Position numbers and translations under genes: made by a program. A stretch of 64,000 nucleotides of DNA from Candidatus Edwardsbacteria bacterium (GTDB lineage: Bacteria; Edwardsbacteria; AC1; EtOH8), in assembly GCA_031082425.1 (NCBI GenBank), contig JAVHLB010000002.1:124001-188000 (forward strand), in the 5' to 3' direction. The notes below the pieces were generated by a model. It saw only the letters and a program-made list of their open reading frames with translations, was not told where the DNA came from and did no database searches. Of the stretch, positions 33,449 to 42,060 are shown piece by piece; within the stretch, counting starts at the first letter, position 1, and each line of letters starts with the position of its first letter.

Positions 33449-33583
33449 TTAAATAACAAAAAAACACTCCCTCCGGCCCTCGACGATATCGTTGGTGATG
33501 CCGTTATCGTCAAAGCGGAAATACCGCTGGGGCTCTAAAAAAGGAGAGTTTATTATCGGATCTGTTATTACAACTTGTGCCAT
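33449..33583 (-). pseudogene. truncated 5' end of a BPTD_3080-type restriction gene
   Basis: ATG at 33583 opens a 44-codon frame: M-A-Q-V-V-I-T-D-P-I-I-N-S-P-F-L-E-P then R-Y-F-R-F-D-D and G-I-T-N-D-I-V-E-G-R-R, ending at TAA after a T7 run. This is the characteristic start of type III/BPTD_3080-family restriction helicases (N-P-x-I-N-S-P-F-x-E-P-x-R-H-F-x-F-D). The other thousand or so residues are missing. It retains a promoter and lies directly before the PLD-helicase gene. Confidence 0.7.
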
Positions 33584-33620
33584 TATTTTATAACTTATAT
33601 TTTTATACAGCTTGATAAAT

Positions 33621-33650
33621 ATAATACTATTAAACGCAAGTTAATGTCAA
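33621..33650 (-). promoter_or_regulatory. promoter of the truncated gene and restriction-like operon
   Basis: Minus strand: TTGACA (33650-33645), 18 bases, TATTAT (33626-33621), in very AT-rich DNA. It stands about 40 bases before the ATG of the truncated restriction gene and may now serve the PLD-helicase operon. Confidence 0.55.
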
Positions 33651-33760
33651 ACGAAATATTCCCGGTTTCCTATTCACATTTCACAATTCACACTTTACCC
33701 TTTACCGTTCCCCGCATCACCTTCCGCCCCATATTCCTGATAACTAATAACCAACAACTA

Positions 33761-34087
33761 TCAACTAAGTTCTTGCCACACTTCCATTTTCCCTTCAAAA
33801 ACGTCCCCTTTTGGCTCTAAATCGGCCCCGTTCGACCCCTTATCGGTCCCGTTTACCCACTTATCAGTCCCGTTCGGCCCCTGATCGGTCCCGTTCGACC
33901 CTAGATCGGTCCCGTTCGACCCCCAATCGGTCCCGTTCGACCCCTGATCGGTCCCGTTGGGGCAGAGATCGGTCCCGTTCGACCTCTGATCGGGCCCGTT
34001 TGCCCCCAGATCGGTCCCGTTAATACCCACATCGGACCCGTTGTATCGCCCATTCGGCCCGCCTGCCGGGCAGGCAGGCAGGGACAC
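33761..34087 (-). CDS. doubtful ORF of NGTDxGS heptad repeats
   Basis: 108 codons, nearly all tandem heptads, with no signal peptide and an ATG lying inside a CTGCCTGC-type dispersed repeat. Variation between units falls mostly at the fifth and seventh residues (Q, L, W, K / S, P, A), while N-G-T-D is kept, which hints at selection on protein or simply at a constrained DNA unit. Low confidence as a gene. Confidence 0.2.
   Translation of the reverse strand: MSLPACPAGGPNGRYNGSDVGINGTDLGANGPDQRSNGTDLCPNGTDQGSNGTDWGSNGTDLGSNGTDQGPNGTDKWVNGTDKGSNGADLEPKGDVFEGKMEVWQELS
33821..34051. repeat. 21-bp minisatellite, about 11 units
   Basis: Eleven tandem units of 21 bases with consensus ATCGGTCCCGTTCGACCCCTG; the ends of units vary most. 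No frame is disturbed: on the minus strand (33761-34087) it reads a heptapeptide N-G-T-D-x-G-S over and over, and on the plus strand D-R-S-R-S-T-P. Neither frame has a convincing ribosome site or domain, so coding status is open. Confidence 0.9.
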
Positions 34088-34784
34088 GATGCATCGTGTC
34101 CCTACGGTATTTCGTGGGGCATGGTCCCCTGGATCCCCGATCAGGTAGGGGAGGGTTTAAAACCCTACCCTACGATATTGGGCCATCATGCGGGTTTGGT
34201 CAACCGGCCAACCGGTGCCCCTACGAAAAATATCTTTGCGTCTTTGCGGTGAAAGGACGGGGGACCAATGGCACACAGATACACACGGATCTATACGCTT
34301 GCCCGCCTATATGGACCACTTGCTAATGGCGGGGATGCACACGGATCTTTTCTTATGCTGGGTTGCGGGGACGGGGGGCAGTCGGCGGCTTCGGACATCG
34401 GACAAAAAGAACTGCGATGAATATCAGATCCTGGTATTCCGTATTCATGTCGTTACACATTAGCTGGACCGCCCCCGGGACTTCTGACCTCACCCTTCCC
34501 TCTCCTAACGCTTTAGGAGAGGGGCAGGGGAGAGGTGTCACAAGAGAAAGTAAGGGCCGTTCCCGGGACACCCCTCTGTATCTCCACTTATTAGGGGATG
34601 ACAATATGGGATTGCTTCATCTGGCCGACAGGGAGTGTTATCGCAATGACTGTAATGGTCCAAGTATCTTGGTGTCTTTGTGTCTTAGTGGCAAAAAAGC
34701 CTTTGCGCCTCTGCGGTTCAAAGGCCCCCCTCCTGCCGCATTTATGCATTGACTTTGCCCGCCCACTTAAGGTAATATTCATTT
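34052..34784. repeat. gene-free mosaic of dispersed repeats
   Basis: No gene is visible. Components: a perfect 22-bp palindrome (34081-34102, GGGACACGATG and its complement), an inverted repeat around TTTAAAAC (34145-34173), CTTTGCGTCTTTGCGGTGAAA near 34230, CACAGATACACACGGATC near 34275, the GCCCGCCTATATGGA word near 34300, a CCTCTCC/GGAGAGG repeat near 34495-34540, and CTTGGTGTCTTTGTGTCTTAG near 34670. These words are known as dispersed repeats in many environmental genomes. They mark the switch from minus to plus strand genes. Confidence 0.6.
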
Positions 34785-36950
34785 ATGAAAAAGATCTGCC
34801 TTTACCTATCATCCCTGCTTATCCTCCCCCTGACGTCCCAGGCCCAGCAGTGGACCAGCCATACCAATTTCAACCATATCTCCCAGCTGGCCTTCCAGCC
34901 GGGGGGCGATATCCTCTGGGGGGCCACCCCCGGCGGGCTGTTCTCCTTCTCGTCCAGCGATACTGTCTTGATCAGACACTACAGCAACGTGGACGGCCTG
35001 CCGTATATAGAGGCCTCCTCGGTGGCTTTGGACCAGCACCACCACAAGTGGATCGGCACCCTAGGCGGCGGGCTGGCCAAACTGGATTCGGCCGGCAATG
35101 CCTGGACCGTGTTCACCCGGAACGACGGCCTGGCCTCGGACACGGTCCTGTGCGCCGCGGCCGGCGGGCAGAACGTTTTTGCCGGAGGGTACGGCTCGCT
35201 GTCCTATTATGACGGCTACAACTGGTTCTCCCTGCTGGCCCAGCAGGGATACCAATTGGGCGGTCAGACCCAGGCCCTGGCGGTCCGAAACGATTCGCTG
35301 TGGATCGCCACCGATCAGGGATTATGCATTGTAAAAGTTTCGCCCTTAAATTCCATCCGTGATACCAGCAACTGGGAAACCTTCGCCGGCTATGACGGCT
35401 TGTCAGCGGACATCAGATGCCTGCTGCTGACCGACACGTTATCAATGATCGGCGCCGCCAACGGGGCGGCCCGGCTGGTGGGCGGGGCCTGGCAGAGGAT
35501 CCCGGGATTGGGCGACCAGGTGAGAAGCCTGGCCCGGGTCGGTGATTCGCTGTTCCTGGCCACCAACAACGGGGTAAAACTCTGGCATCAGAATGTGCTG
35601 AGCGACATCAGCCCCGGGCTGTTGAGCTATAATGTGTTTTCACTATCGGTTGACGAAGATCAAAAGCTGTGGGCCGGATGCGACCAGGGGCTTTGCCGTT
35701 ATGCCGCCGGAAGCTGGGATAATTATGTTTTTCCCGGAATTGCCAAAAATTATGTCCAGCACGTTTCGGTCTCCAAAACCAAAACCGTTTGGACCACCGA
35801 CGGCAATACCTTGATATCTAATTATAAAAATAATTCCTGGAGCGCTTTTACCAACCCCATTCCGGGGATCCCCCTGACCGCTTTAACGGTGGATCAAGAT
35901 AACAATGCCTGGATCGGCCTGGGCTGGTGGGACGGATCCAATAATTCTTATCTCCTGAAATACAGCCCGGACAGCCTGGCCAATATCTTCTCCACGCCCC
36001 GGGTGCCTGCCGGCTGCGGGGTCTGGACCGGCATGGTCGACCGGGACAACACCAAATATTTCACCGCCTATAATTTTGCCGTCTTCTCCGTCTCCCCGGA
36101 CGATTCGGTCTGGACCAGCTACGTCGATCCCTCGCCCCGCGGGGCCTATAACAATGCCATGTGGATCATCTCCATCGCCAAAGATCTGGCCGGCGGCTTA
36201 TGGCTGGGATCATATTATAACGATCTCACCTACTTTAAACCGCAGGAAAACACCTGGGAGCATTTCGGCGTCGAGTCCGGCCTTCCGGACATCAATATCC
36301 GCCAGATCGCCGTTGACAACAGCAACATCATTTGGCTGGCCACCGGGAACGGCCTTTGCCGTTCGGAATATGATCCGGTTGCCCATACCCTGAGATCGAC
36401 GGTCTTTCAAACCAGCAGTTCTCCGATTTTGGGGAATGATATCCGGTCGATAGTCATCGACCGCTCTGACAACAAGTGGATCGGGACCGAGCGGGGCCTG
36501 TCCCTGCTGACCTGGGACGGGAAGTGGGTGAATTATGACCGGCGCTTCAGCCCTTTGATCAGCAACGATATCCGGCAATTGGCCGCCTGTCCCCATGACC
36601 GGTCCGGCGACGACATCTACATCGCCACCGCCCAGGGCCTGAGCGTATTAAGATATGATGCTGTCGCACAAAGGCCAGTTGATCAGCCCTTTGTCGCCCC
36701 CAATCCGTTCAACATGACCAAGGATGGCTACCTCTATTTCAGCAACCTGCCTACCGAGGCCCGGATAGACATCTACACCCTGGACGGTCGGCCCGTCGGC
36801 ACTTTTTACGGCCCGCCGGCCCCGGCCCACACCCTAAGCATCCGGCCGGATACGGATTTTTCCCGGCGGCCGGCCGCCGGCCTCTACCTCTGCCGCATCT
36901 CCTCATCCGGACAAAAGCCGGTAATCTGCAAACTGGTGATGATAAGATGA
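34785..36950 (+). CDS. secreted two-component-regulator-type propeller protein
   Basis: 721 residues with a signal peptide ending S-Q-A-Q. The body carries many Reg_prop-like propeller blades (H-K-W-I-G-T-L-G-G-G-L-A-K-L, S-L-W-I-A-T-D-Q-G-L-C, N-K-W-I-G-T-E-R-G-L-S-L-L), normally sensor domains of hybrid kinases but here without a kinase. The tail F-V-A-P-N-P-F-N then I-D-I-Y-T-L-D-G-R and C-K-L-V-M-I-R is a T9SS type A-like sorting domain. Its stop overlaps the wecB-like start (ATGA), so it is coupled to the glycan operon. Confidence 0.85.
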   Translation: MKKICLYLSSLLILPLTSQAQQWTSHTNFNHISQLAFQPGGDILWGATPGGLFSFSSSDTVLIRHYSNVDGLPYIEASSVALDQHHHKWIGTLGGGLAKLDSAGNAWTVFTRNDGLASDTVLCAAAGGQNVFAGGYGSLSYYDGYNWFSLLAQQGYQLGGQTQALAVRNDSLWIATDQGLCIVKVSPLNSIRDTSNWETFAGYDGLSADIRCLLLTDTLSMIGAANGAARLVGGAWQRIPGLGDQVRSLARVGDSLFLATNNGVKLWHQNVLSDISPGLLSYNVFSLSVDEDQKLWAGCDQGLCRYAAGSWDNYVFPGIAKNYVQHVSVSKTKTVWTTDGNTLISNYKNNSWSAFTNPIPGIPLTALTVDQDNNAWIGLGWWDGSNNSYLLKYSPDSLANIFSTPRVPAGCGVWTGMVDRDNTKYFTAYNFAVFSVSPDDSVWTSYVDPSPRGAYNNAMWIISIAKDLAGGLWLGSYYNDLTYFKPQENTWEHFGVESGLPDINIRQIAVDNSNIIWLATGNGLCRSEYDPVAHTLRSTVFQTSSSPILGNDIRSIVIDRSDNKWIGTERGLSLLTWDGKWVNYDRRFSPLISNDIRQLAACPHDRSGDDIYIATAQGLSVLRYDAVAQRPVDQPFVAPNPFNMTKDGYLYFSNLPTEARIDIYTLDGRPVGTFYGPPAPAHTLSIRPDTDFSRRPAAGLYLCRISSSGQKPVICKLVMIR

Positions 36951-38023
36951 AGTTTTTAACCGTCATCGGGGCCCGCCCCCAGTTCATCAAGGCCGCCCCG
37001 CTCTCCCGGGCCCTCAGGGAAAAGCACCGGGAGATCCTGGTGCACACCGGCCAGCATTACGATTACGGCATGTCCCAGCAGTTCTTCAGGGAGCTGCACA
37101 TTCCCCGGCCGGATTATAACCTGGAGGTGGGCTCCGGCCTGCACGGGGCCCAGACCGCCGCCATGCTGGCCAAGCTGGAGCCGGTGGTCGTCAGACAAAG
37201 ACCCGATGCCATCATAATCTTCGGCGACACCAATTCCACCCTGGCCGGGGCGCTGATCGCCGCCAAGCTGCATATCCCGTTGGCCCATATCGAGGCCGGC
37301 ATGCGCAGCTTCAACCGGATGATGCCGGAGGAGGTCAACCGGGTGGTGGCCGATCACCTGTCGAATATGCATTTCTGCTCCACCAACACTGCGGTGAAGA
37401 ACCTAAAGAAAGAGGGGATCACCAGCGGCCTCCATATGGTGGGCGACATCATGTACGATGCCATGAAGGATATTCTCCCCACCAAAGCCCGGACTGCAAA
37501 AATAATCGAGAAACTGTCGCTGGTGCCGGGAGATTACCTGCTGGTGACCATCCACCGGGCGGAGAATACCGATAACCCCGATAACCTGTCGGCCATCATG
37601 GAGGCCCTGCTCTCATCCGGCAAAAAGGCGGTCTTCCCGGTCCATCCCCGCACCGAGAAAAAGCTGAAGGAATTTTTGCTGTGGGATAAGTTAAAAGGAT
37701 CGGATAACATCCTGCTGATCCCGCCCCAGGGATACCGGGAGTCCCTGGCCCTGCAGTCGGCCGCCCATGCGGTGATCACCGATTCAGGAGGCATCCAGAA
37801 GGAGGCCTACCTGCTGAAAACCCCCTGTTTGACGGTGCGCCGCGAGACCGAATGGGTGGAGACGGTCAAGACCGGCTGGAACCAGCTGGTGGGGCCGGAC
37901 AAAAAACGCATCTTAAAAGCCCTGGCCGGATTGAAGCCGCCGGCCGCCCATCCCGATCTTTACGGCCGGGGCCGGGCCGCCCGGCTGATAGTGGGGCATC
38001 TGGAAAGGCACCTGGACAGATGA
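36947..38023 (+). CDS. wecB: UDP-N-acetylglucosamine 2-epimerase (non-hydrolysing)
   Basis: 358 residues, normal size. It interconverts UDP-GlcNAc and UDP-ManNAc, a precursor of surface polysaccharides. Signature residues: G-A-R-P-Q-F-I-K-A-A near the start, H-T-G-Q-H-Y-D, G-D-T-N-S-T, H-I-E-A-G-M-R-S, P-E-E-V-N-R, H-R-A-E-N-T-D, and T-D-S-G-G-I-Q-K-E-A near 285. Overlaps its neighbours by 4 bases on both sides, so the operon is tightly coupled. Confidence 0.95.
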   Translation: MKFLTVIGARPQFIKAAPLSRALREKHREILVHTGQHYDYGMSQQFFRELHIPRPDYNLEVGSGLHGAQTAAMLAKLEPVVVRQRPDAIIIFGDTNSTLAGALIAAKLHIPLAHIEAGMRSFNRMMPEEVNRVVADHLSNMHFCSTNTAVKNLKKEGITSGLHMVGDIMYDAMKDILPTKARTAKIIEKLSLVPGDYLLVTIHRAENTDNPDNLSAIMEALLSSGKKAVFPVHPRTEKKLKEFLLWDKLKGSDNILLIPPQGYRESLALQSAAHAVITDSGGIQKEAYLLKTPCLTVRRETEWVETVKTGWNQLVGPDKKRILKALAGLKPPAAHPDLYGRGRAARLIVGHLERHLDR

Positions 38024-39273
38024 AGCGCCTGCTGGTCCTCAATTATTATCACCCTCCCCAAGGCGGCGTTCACCGGGTGGTGAAATTCATAAAATACCTG
38101 CCCCAGAACGGCTGGCAGCCGGTGGTGATAGCCCCCCATCCCCGGGGCATCTACCGGTATGATGATTCCCTGTCCAAGGATCTGCGCCAGGCCCAGGTAT
38201 TCCGCACCGGTTCTTTGGACCCCATGCATCTTTCCTCTTCCAGGATCGATCCCGAAACCGTCAGCCGCCATCGCGGCTTCATCGAACTGATCAACAACTT
38301 CTTTATCCCCGATAATAAGATCGGCTGGGTGCCTTTCGCCGTTCAGGCCGCCCTTAAGATCTTCCGGCAGGAACCTTTCGACGCCATCTTCTCGTCCGCC
38401 CCGCCTTTTTCCTCGCACCTGGCCGGCCTGTCCATCAAACGACTGGTCTCCCGGCCTCTGGTCTGTGACTTTCGGGACGCCTGGTCCCAGCCCAACACCC
38501 TTAACCGGGGATATTCTTCACTCCGGCTGCATCTTAACCGCCGCCTGGAGGGCCTGGTCGTCAGGCAGGCCGATATGATAACAGCCATCAATGCCCCGAT
38601 CCTGGAGGGCCTGCAAAACATCGGCCTGAAAAAAGCCAGTGCTAAGGTCGTCCTGCCCCAGGGGTTCGATCCCCTGGATTTCCTGCCGGAGGATAGCCGG
38701 CCCGGATCGGACAGCTTTATCATAGCCTACACCGGCTCTTTGACCAAATATCGGCGGATAGATGTTTTGGCCCGGGCCCTTCGCGAACTGCTGCAAAGAA
38801 GACCGCCCCTGGCCAAAAAGATCAAAATAATCCTGGCCGGGGTATATAAACCGGAAGATCTGGCGATCGCCCGGCAGTTGGGCCTCTCCGAATATTTTGA
38901 ATTCCGGGGGCATCTGGCCCACGACCGGATAATCGAAATACTGGAAGCGGCCACCGTCCTGTGGTTCACGATCGGACGGGAGGAGGGACCGACCGTCTCC
39001 ACCAGCAAGGTTTACGAATATCTGGGGGCCCGAAAACCGATCCTGGCCTCGATCCCGGATTCCAGCCCCGCCGCCCAATTGATCAGAGAAACCGGCACCG
39101 GCACGGTATTGGACCCCGATGATCATCTGGGACTGGCAGATCAGATCGGGCAGCTTTTCCATCAGTGGCAGAACCAGCGGCCCGTCTTTCACCCCGATGA
39201 CAAGGCCCGGCAGAAATATGACCGGCGCCTGATAACCCAACAGCTGGCGGCCCGCCTCAACCGGCTGGTCTAA
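38020..39273 (+). CDS. glycosyltransferase, family 4-like
   Basis: 417 residues from the ATG at 38020, overlapping the wecB-like stop (ATGA); the longer upstream frame lies within wecB and is rejected. GT-B fold: an N-terminal Rossmann part (L-V-L-N-Y-Y-H-P-P-Q-G-G-V-H-R), A-Y-T-G-S-L near residue 232, and the C-terminal nucleotide-sugar region (E-G-P-T-V-S-T-S-K-V-Y-E-Y-L-G-A-R-K-P-I). It probably adds a sugar to a surface glycan or lipid. The donor is unknown. Confidence 0.85.
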   Translation: MKRLLVLNYYHPPQGGVHRVVKFIKYLPQNGWQPVVIAPHPRGIYRYDDSLSKDLRQAQVFRTGSLDPMHLSSSRIDPETVSRHRGFIELINNFFIPDNKIGWVPFAVQAALKIFRQEPFDAIFSSAPPFSSHLAGLSIKRLVSRPLVCDFRDAWSQPNTLNRGYSSLRLHLNRRLEGLVVRQADMITAINAPILEGLQNIGLKKASAKVVLPQGFDPLDFLPEDSRPGSDSFIIAYTGSLTKYRRIDVLARALRELLQRRPPLAKKIKIILAGVYKPEDLAIARQLGLSEYFEFRGHLAHDRIIEILEAATVLWFTIGREEGPTVSTSKVYEYLGARKPILASIPDSSPAAQLIRETGTGTVLDPDDHLGLADQIGQLFHQWQNQRPVFHPDDKARQKYDRRLITQQLAARLNRLV

Positions 39274-39317
39274 AAAAAGCCCCGGCCCAAACTTATGATT
39301 TTTTAAATTGTGCCTCC

Positions 39318-40430
39318 ATGACAAGAAATCCGCCGCAGTCCGTCCTGTTTCTGCTGCCGTCCGTCAAGATCGGCGGCGGCAATAGGGTTGTTTTCGAACT
39401 GGCCAATGGCTTGATTGAAAAATACCCGGTAGAAATATGGTACCCCAGGGGGTCCGGTGAATGTTATTACAAGACTGCCCCCGGGGTGCAGCTCAGAGCC
39501 ATTGGCCTGGCCGGTGATGATCTTATCATTCGGGCTGTAAATATAATATTGCTGTTTTTGGGGGTCAACCTGTCGGCCAACAGGTTCAAGCATATAATCT
39601 CCACCGGCCAGATCCTGGGTCCTCTTCTGGTATTCATCCCCGGGGCAACTGTTTATAACTTCATTCAGGCGGACGATCTTCTGATATTCAGCGATCTGGC
39701 CCTGTTGCGCAATAAATTCATCTATGGCATCTACAAGCTTTTTACCCGCTTAAGCTACCGGTATCCCACCGTCCGTTTTATCTTCAACTCCGGTTACAGC
39801 CACCGCCGGTTCCTGGAAAATTCCGGCCGTTCTAATGCGCCCCGGTCGCTGGTCCGCCCCGGGGTGGATCCCGCTGTTTTCAATCATGACCGCCGGCAAA
39901 AAACGGGGGGCGGGAAGAAGCTCCGCCTGGCATACCTGGGCAGGTTCCATCCCGTAAAAGGCCTCCGGACAATGATAACGGCCTTCGGTCTTCTGCCGGA
40001 GGATACAAAACAAAAATTGACCGTCACCCTGGTCAGCCCCGACGATCTTACGGCTTACGACATCCCCCGGGAATGGCGGGTGGAAAGCCCCCTGAACGAC
40101 ACGGCCCTGGCTACAATACTTAGATCCAGCGATCTGTTCGTATCCACCAGCCTTAGCGAGGGGTTTGGGCTTCCGGCCCTGGAGGCCATGGCCTGCGGCT
40201 GCTCCGTCATCCTGAGCCAGAACGGCGGAAGCACGGAATATGCCCGCCCCGGACAAAACTGCCTGGCCTACCATCCCCGGGACGGCCGGGCCCTGGCCAG
40301 GCACATCATCCGGCTGGTGGATGACGAAAAACTCCGCAAGCAAATTTCCCATCAGGCGGTCATGACCGCAGGACATTTCACCTGGCGGCGTTCGTTGGCA
40401 GAATTATCGCGGATACTGGACCATGAATAA
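39318..40430 (+). CDS. glycosyltransferase, family 4
   Basis: 370 residues. N-terminal part K-I-G-G-G-N-R-V-V-F-E-L; C-terminal GT4 signature R-L-A-Y-L-G-R-F-H-P-V-K-G, S-D-L-F-V-S-T-S-L-S-E-G-F-G-L-P-A-L-E-A-M-A-C-G, with the catalytic Glu pair of E-x7-E. A second transferase of the same glycan operon, 45 bases after the first. Its end overlaps the radical SAM gene by 8 bases. Confidence 0.9.
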   Translation: MTRNPPQSVLFLLPSVKIGGGNRVVFELANGLIEKYPVEIWYPRGSGECYYKTAPGVQLRAIGLAGDDLIIRAVNIILLFLGVNLSANRFKHIISTGQILGPLLVFIPGATVYNFIQADDLLIFSDLALLRNKFIYGIYKLFTRLSYRYPTVRFIFNSGYSHRRFLENSGRSNAPRSLVRPGVDPAVFNHDRRQKTGGGKKLRLAYLGRFHPVKGLRTMITAFGLLPEDTKQKLTVTLVSPDDLTAYDIPREWRVESPLNDTALATILRSSDLFVSTSLSEGFGLPALEAMACGCSVILSQNGGSTEYARPGQNCLAYHPRDGRALARHIIRLVDDEKLRKQISHQAVMTAGHFTWRRSLAELSRILDHE

Positions 40431-41418
40431 ATTTGATCTCTCCCATTTATTATCAGACTCGCCTTTCTTAAGGCCCCTGGCTTACCGGGTTCTCTCATCG
40501 GGCCGGCTGGGCCGGAATCCCTGGTACCGGCGTCTCTATTCCCGGCGGATAAATGAGGTGCAGCAAAGAGGGCTGCCCTATCCCGCGACGGTGGCCATCG
40601 AGGGCACCAATGCCTGCAATGCGGCCTGCCTCATGTGCGGCCACAAGGGTATGAAACGGGCCCCGGGGGTGATGTCGCTGGAGCTGTATCAGAGGGTCCT
40701 GGAGCAGCTGCAGGGCTGGCCCATCCGGAGTCTTCTGCTGTCCGGCTTCGGGGAGCCGCTGCTGGATCCCCATCTGGAGGAACGCATCTCCCTGGCAAGA
40801 TCGAAGGGCTTTGAAAATATCGGCCTGGTCAGCAACGCCTCCCTGCTCTCCCCGGAAAAGGCCGAAAAGCTGATCTGGGCCGGGCTGGATTTCATGCACA
40901 TCAGCCTGGACGGAGCTTCCCCGGAAACCTATCATAAACTGCGCCCCGGGCTCGATTACCATGAAGTGGTTAAGAATATCGGCCATATCCTGTCGCTTTC
41001 ACCCCGGCCCCAGATCCATCTCCAGGTGGTCACCCTCAGCGATAATCAAGCAGAGATAACCGACCTGCGGCGTTTATGGAAGGGCAAAGCCGACCGCCTG
41101 ATATTCCGGCAGGCCCAGGACTGGGCCGGCCAGGTGCCCCTTCCGGACCGGGAGCACAGCCCGCACCTGGTGGAACGGGAGCATTGGCCGCCCTGCCGTT
41201 ACCTCTGGGAGCAGCTGAACATCTACTGGGACGGGACCGTGCCGGCCTGCTGCCTGGATTACGAGGCCCGGCAGACCGTAGGGAACGCCCAAAGGGATGC
41301 TTTGGCCTCCATCTGGCAGGGAGCTGCTTTGGAAGGCCTGCGGCAAAAACATAATGCCGGCCAAAGGGACCAGCTGTCCCTCTGCCGGCACTGCCGTTAT
41401 TTTTCGGTCTGGTGGTGA
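40423..41418 (+). CDS. radical SAM/SPASM-type protein
   Basis: 331 residues. The cluster-binding motif is C-N-A-A-C-L-M-C near residue 64, with G-F-G-E-P-L-L-D-P following. The C-terminal region has P-P-C-R-Y-L-W, A-C-C-L-D-Y and C-R-H-C, a SPASM-like auxiliary cluster site. The gene overlaps the glycosyltransferase gene by 8 bases. It may modify a sugar, lipid or peptide within the glycan pathway; no substrate is evident. It converges with smpB after only 2 bases. Confidence 0.88.
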   Translation: MNKFDLSHLLSDSPFLRPLAYRVLSSGRLGRNPWYRRLYSRRINEVQQRGLPYPATVAIEGTNACNAACLMCGHKGMKRAPGVMSLELYQRVLEQLQGWPIRSLLLSGFGEPLLDPHLEERISLARSKGFENIGLVSNASLLSPEKAEKLIWAGLDFMHISLDGASPETYHKLRPGLDYHEVVKNIGHILSLSPRPQIHLQVVTLSDNQAEITDLRRLWKGKADRLIFRQAQDWAGQVPLPDREHSPHLVEREHWPPCRYLWEQLNIYWDGTVPACCLDYEARQTVGNAQRDALASIWQGAALEGLRQKHNAGQRDQLSLCRHCRYFSVWW

Positions 41419-41420
41419 GG

Positions 41421-41876
41421 CTATCCCCGGAACCTCCCCTTGTTGGTGCCCCTCATCTCCCGGTCCACGTCCCGCTTCTTGATGTCCTCCCGCCGGTCAT
41501 ACTGTTTCTTGCCTTTGGCCAGGGCCAGATCGATCTTCACCTTTCCCTTTACAAAATACAGCGACAGCGGGATCAGGGACAGGCTCTTCTCTTTTTGCTG
41601 GGCGGTCAGTTTCCGGATCTGCTCCCGGTGCAGCAGCAGCTTTCTGGGCCGGGTGGCCTCCAGGTTGTAGCGGTTGCCGTGATCATAGGGGGAAACATGC
41701 ATGTTGAACAGGAACAGCTCCCGGCCCTTGACCATGGCAAAACTGTCCTTGAGGTTGGCCTGCCCCTGGCGGATGGACTTGACCTCGGTGCCCCGCAGGA
41801 CGATCCCGGTCTCCAGCCGGTCGATTATCTCGTAATCGTACCGGGCTTTTTTATTTAATATGCTTTCGATCATCAT
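41421..41876 (-). CDS. smpB: SsrA-binding protein
   Basis: 151 residues, normal length. It binds tmRNA and delivers it to stalled ribosomes. Family signs: K-A-R-Y-D-Y-E-I near the start, E-T-G-I-V-L-x-G-T-E-V-K-S-I-R, N-M-H-V-S-P-Y, R-P-R-K-L-L-L-H-R, and a basic tail with K-K-Q-Y-D-R-R-E and K-K-R-D-V-D-R-E-M. The tmRNA gene is not within the window. Confidence 0.96.
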   Translation of the reverse strand: MMIESILNKKARYDYEIIDRLETGIVLRGTEVKSIRQGQANLKDSFAMVKGRELFLFNMHVSPYDHGNRYNLEATRPRKLLLHREQIRKLTAQQKEKSLSLIPLSLYFVKGKVKIDLALAKGKKQYDRREDIKKRDVDREMRGTNKGRFRG

Positions 41877-41882
41877 ACCATC

Positions 41883-41912
41883 TTGACAGTGGAGCGTATT
41901 TTATATTATAAT
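41883..41912 (+). promoter_or_regulatory. promoter of tRNA-Leu
   Basis: TTGACA (41883-41888), 18 bases, TATAAT (41907-41912), ending 16 bases before the tRNA. Near-consensus. Confidence 0.75.
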
Positions 41913-41928
41913 GACACCTGATGGCAAG

Positions 41929-42015
41929 GCCGTGGTGGCGGAACTGGTAGACGCGCTAGGCTCAGAACTTAGTGTTCGCAAGGACATGGGGGTTCGACTC
42001 CCCCCCTCGGCACCA
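41929..42015 (+). tRNA. tRNA-Leu (CAG)
   Basis: 87 bases with encoded CCA. The anticodon stem-loop CTAGG-CTCAGAA-CTTAG gives anticodon CAG. A long variable arm (GTGTTCGCAAGGACAT) marks it as class II. The T arm GGGGG-TTCGACT-CCCCC is perfect. Acceptor pairs GCCGTGG/CCTCGGC hold one T-T mismatch at the fifth pair. Confidence 0.93.
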
Positions 42016-42032
42016 TTTTACCGGCATTTTTA

Positions 42033-42060
42033 AGCCGCAAACTTAGGTTTGCGGCTTTTT
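42033..42060 (+). terminator. terminator of tRNA-Leu
   Basis: AGCCGCAAAC-TTAG-GTTTGCGGCT followed by TTTTT. A 10-bp stem with a 4-base loop directly after the tRNA. Confidence 0.9.

Noticed and set aside
33821..34051. CRISPR array
   Set aside because: The units are contiguous 21-mers with no spacers and no cas genes are present. It is a minisatellite.
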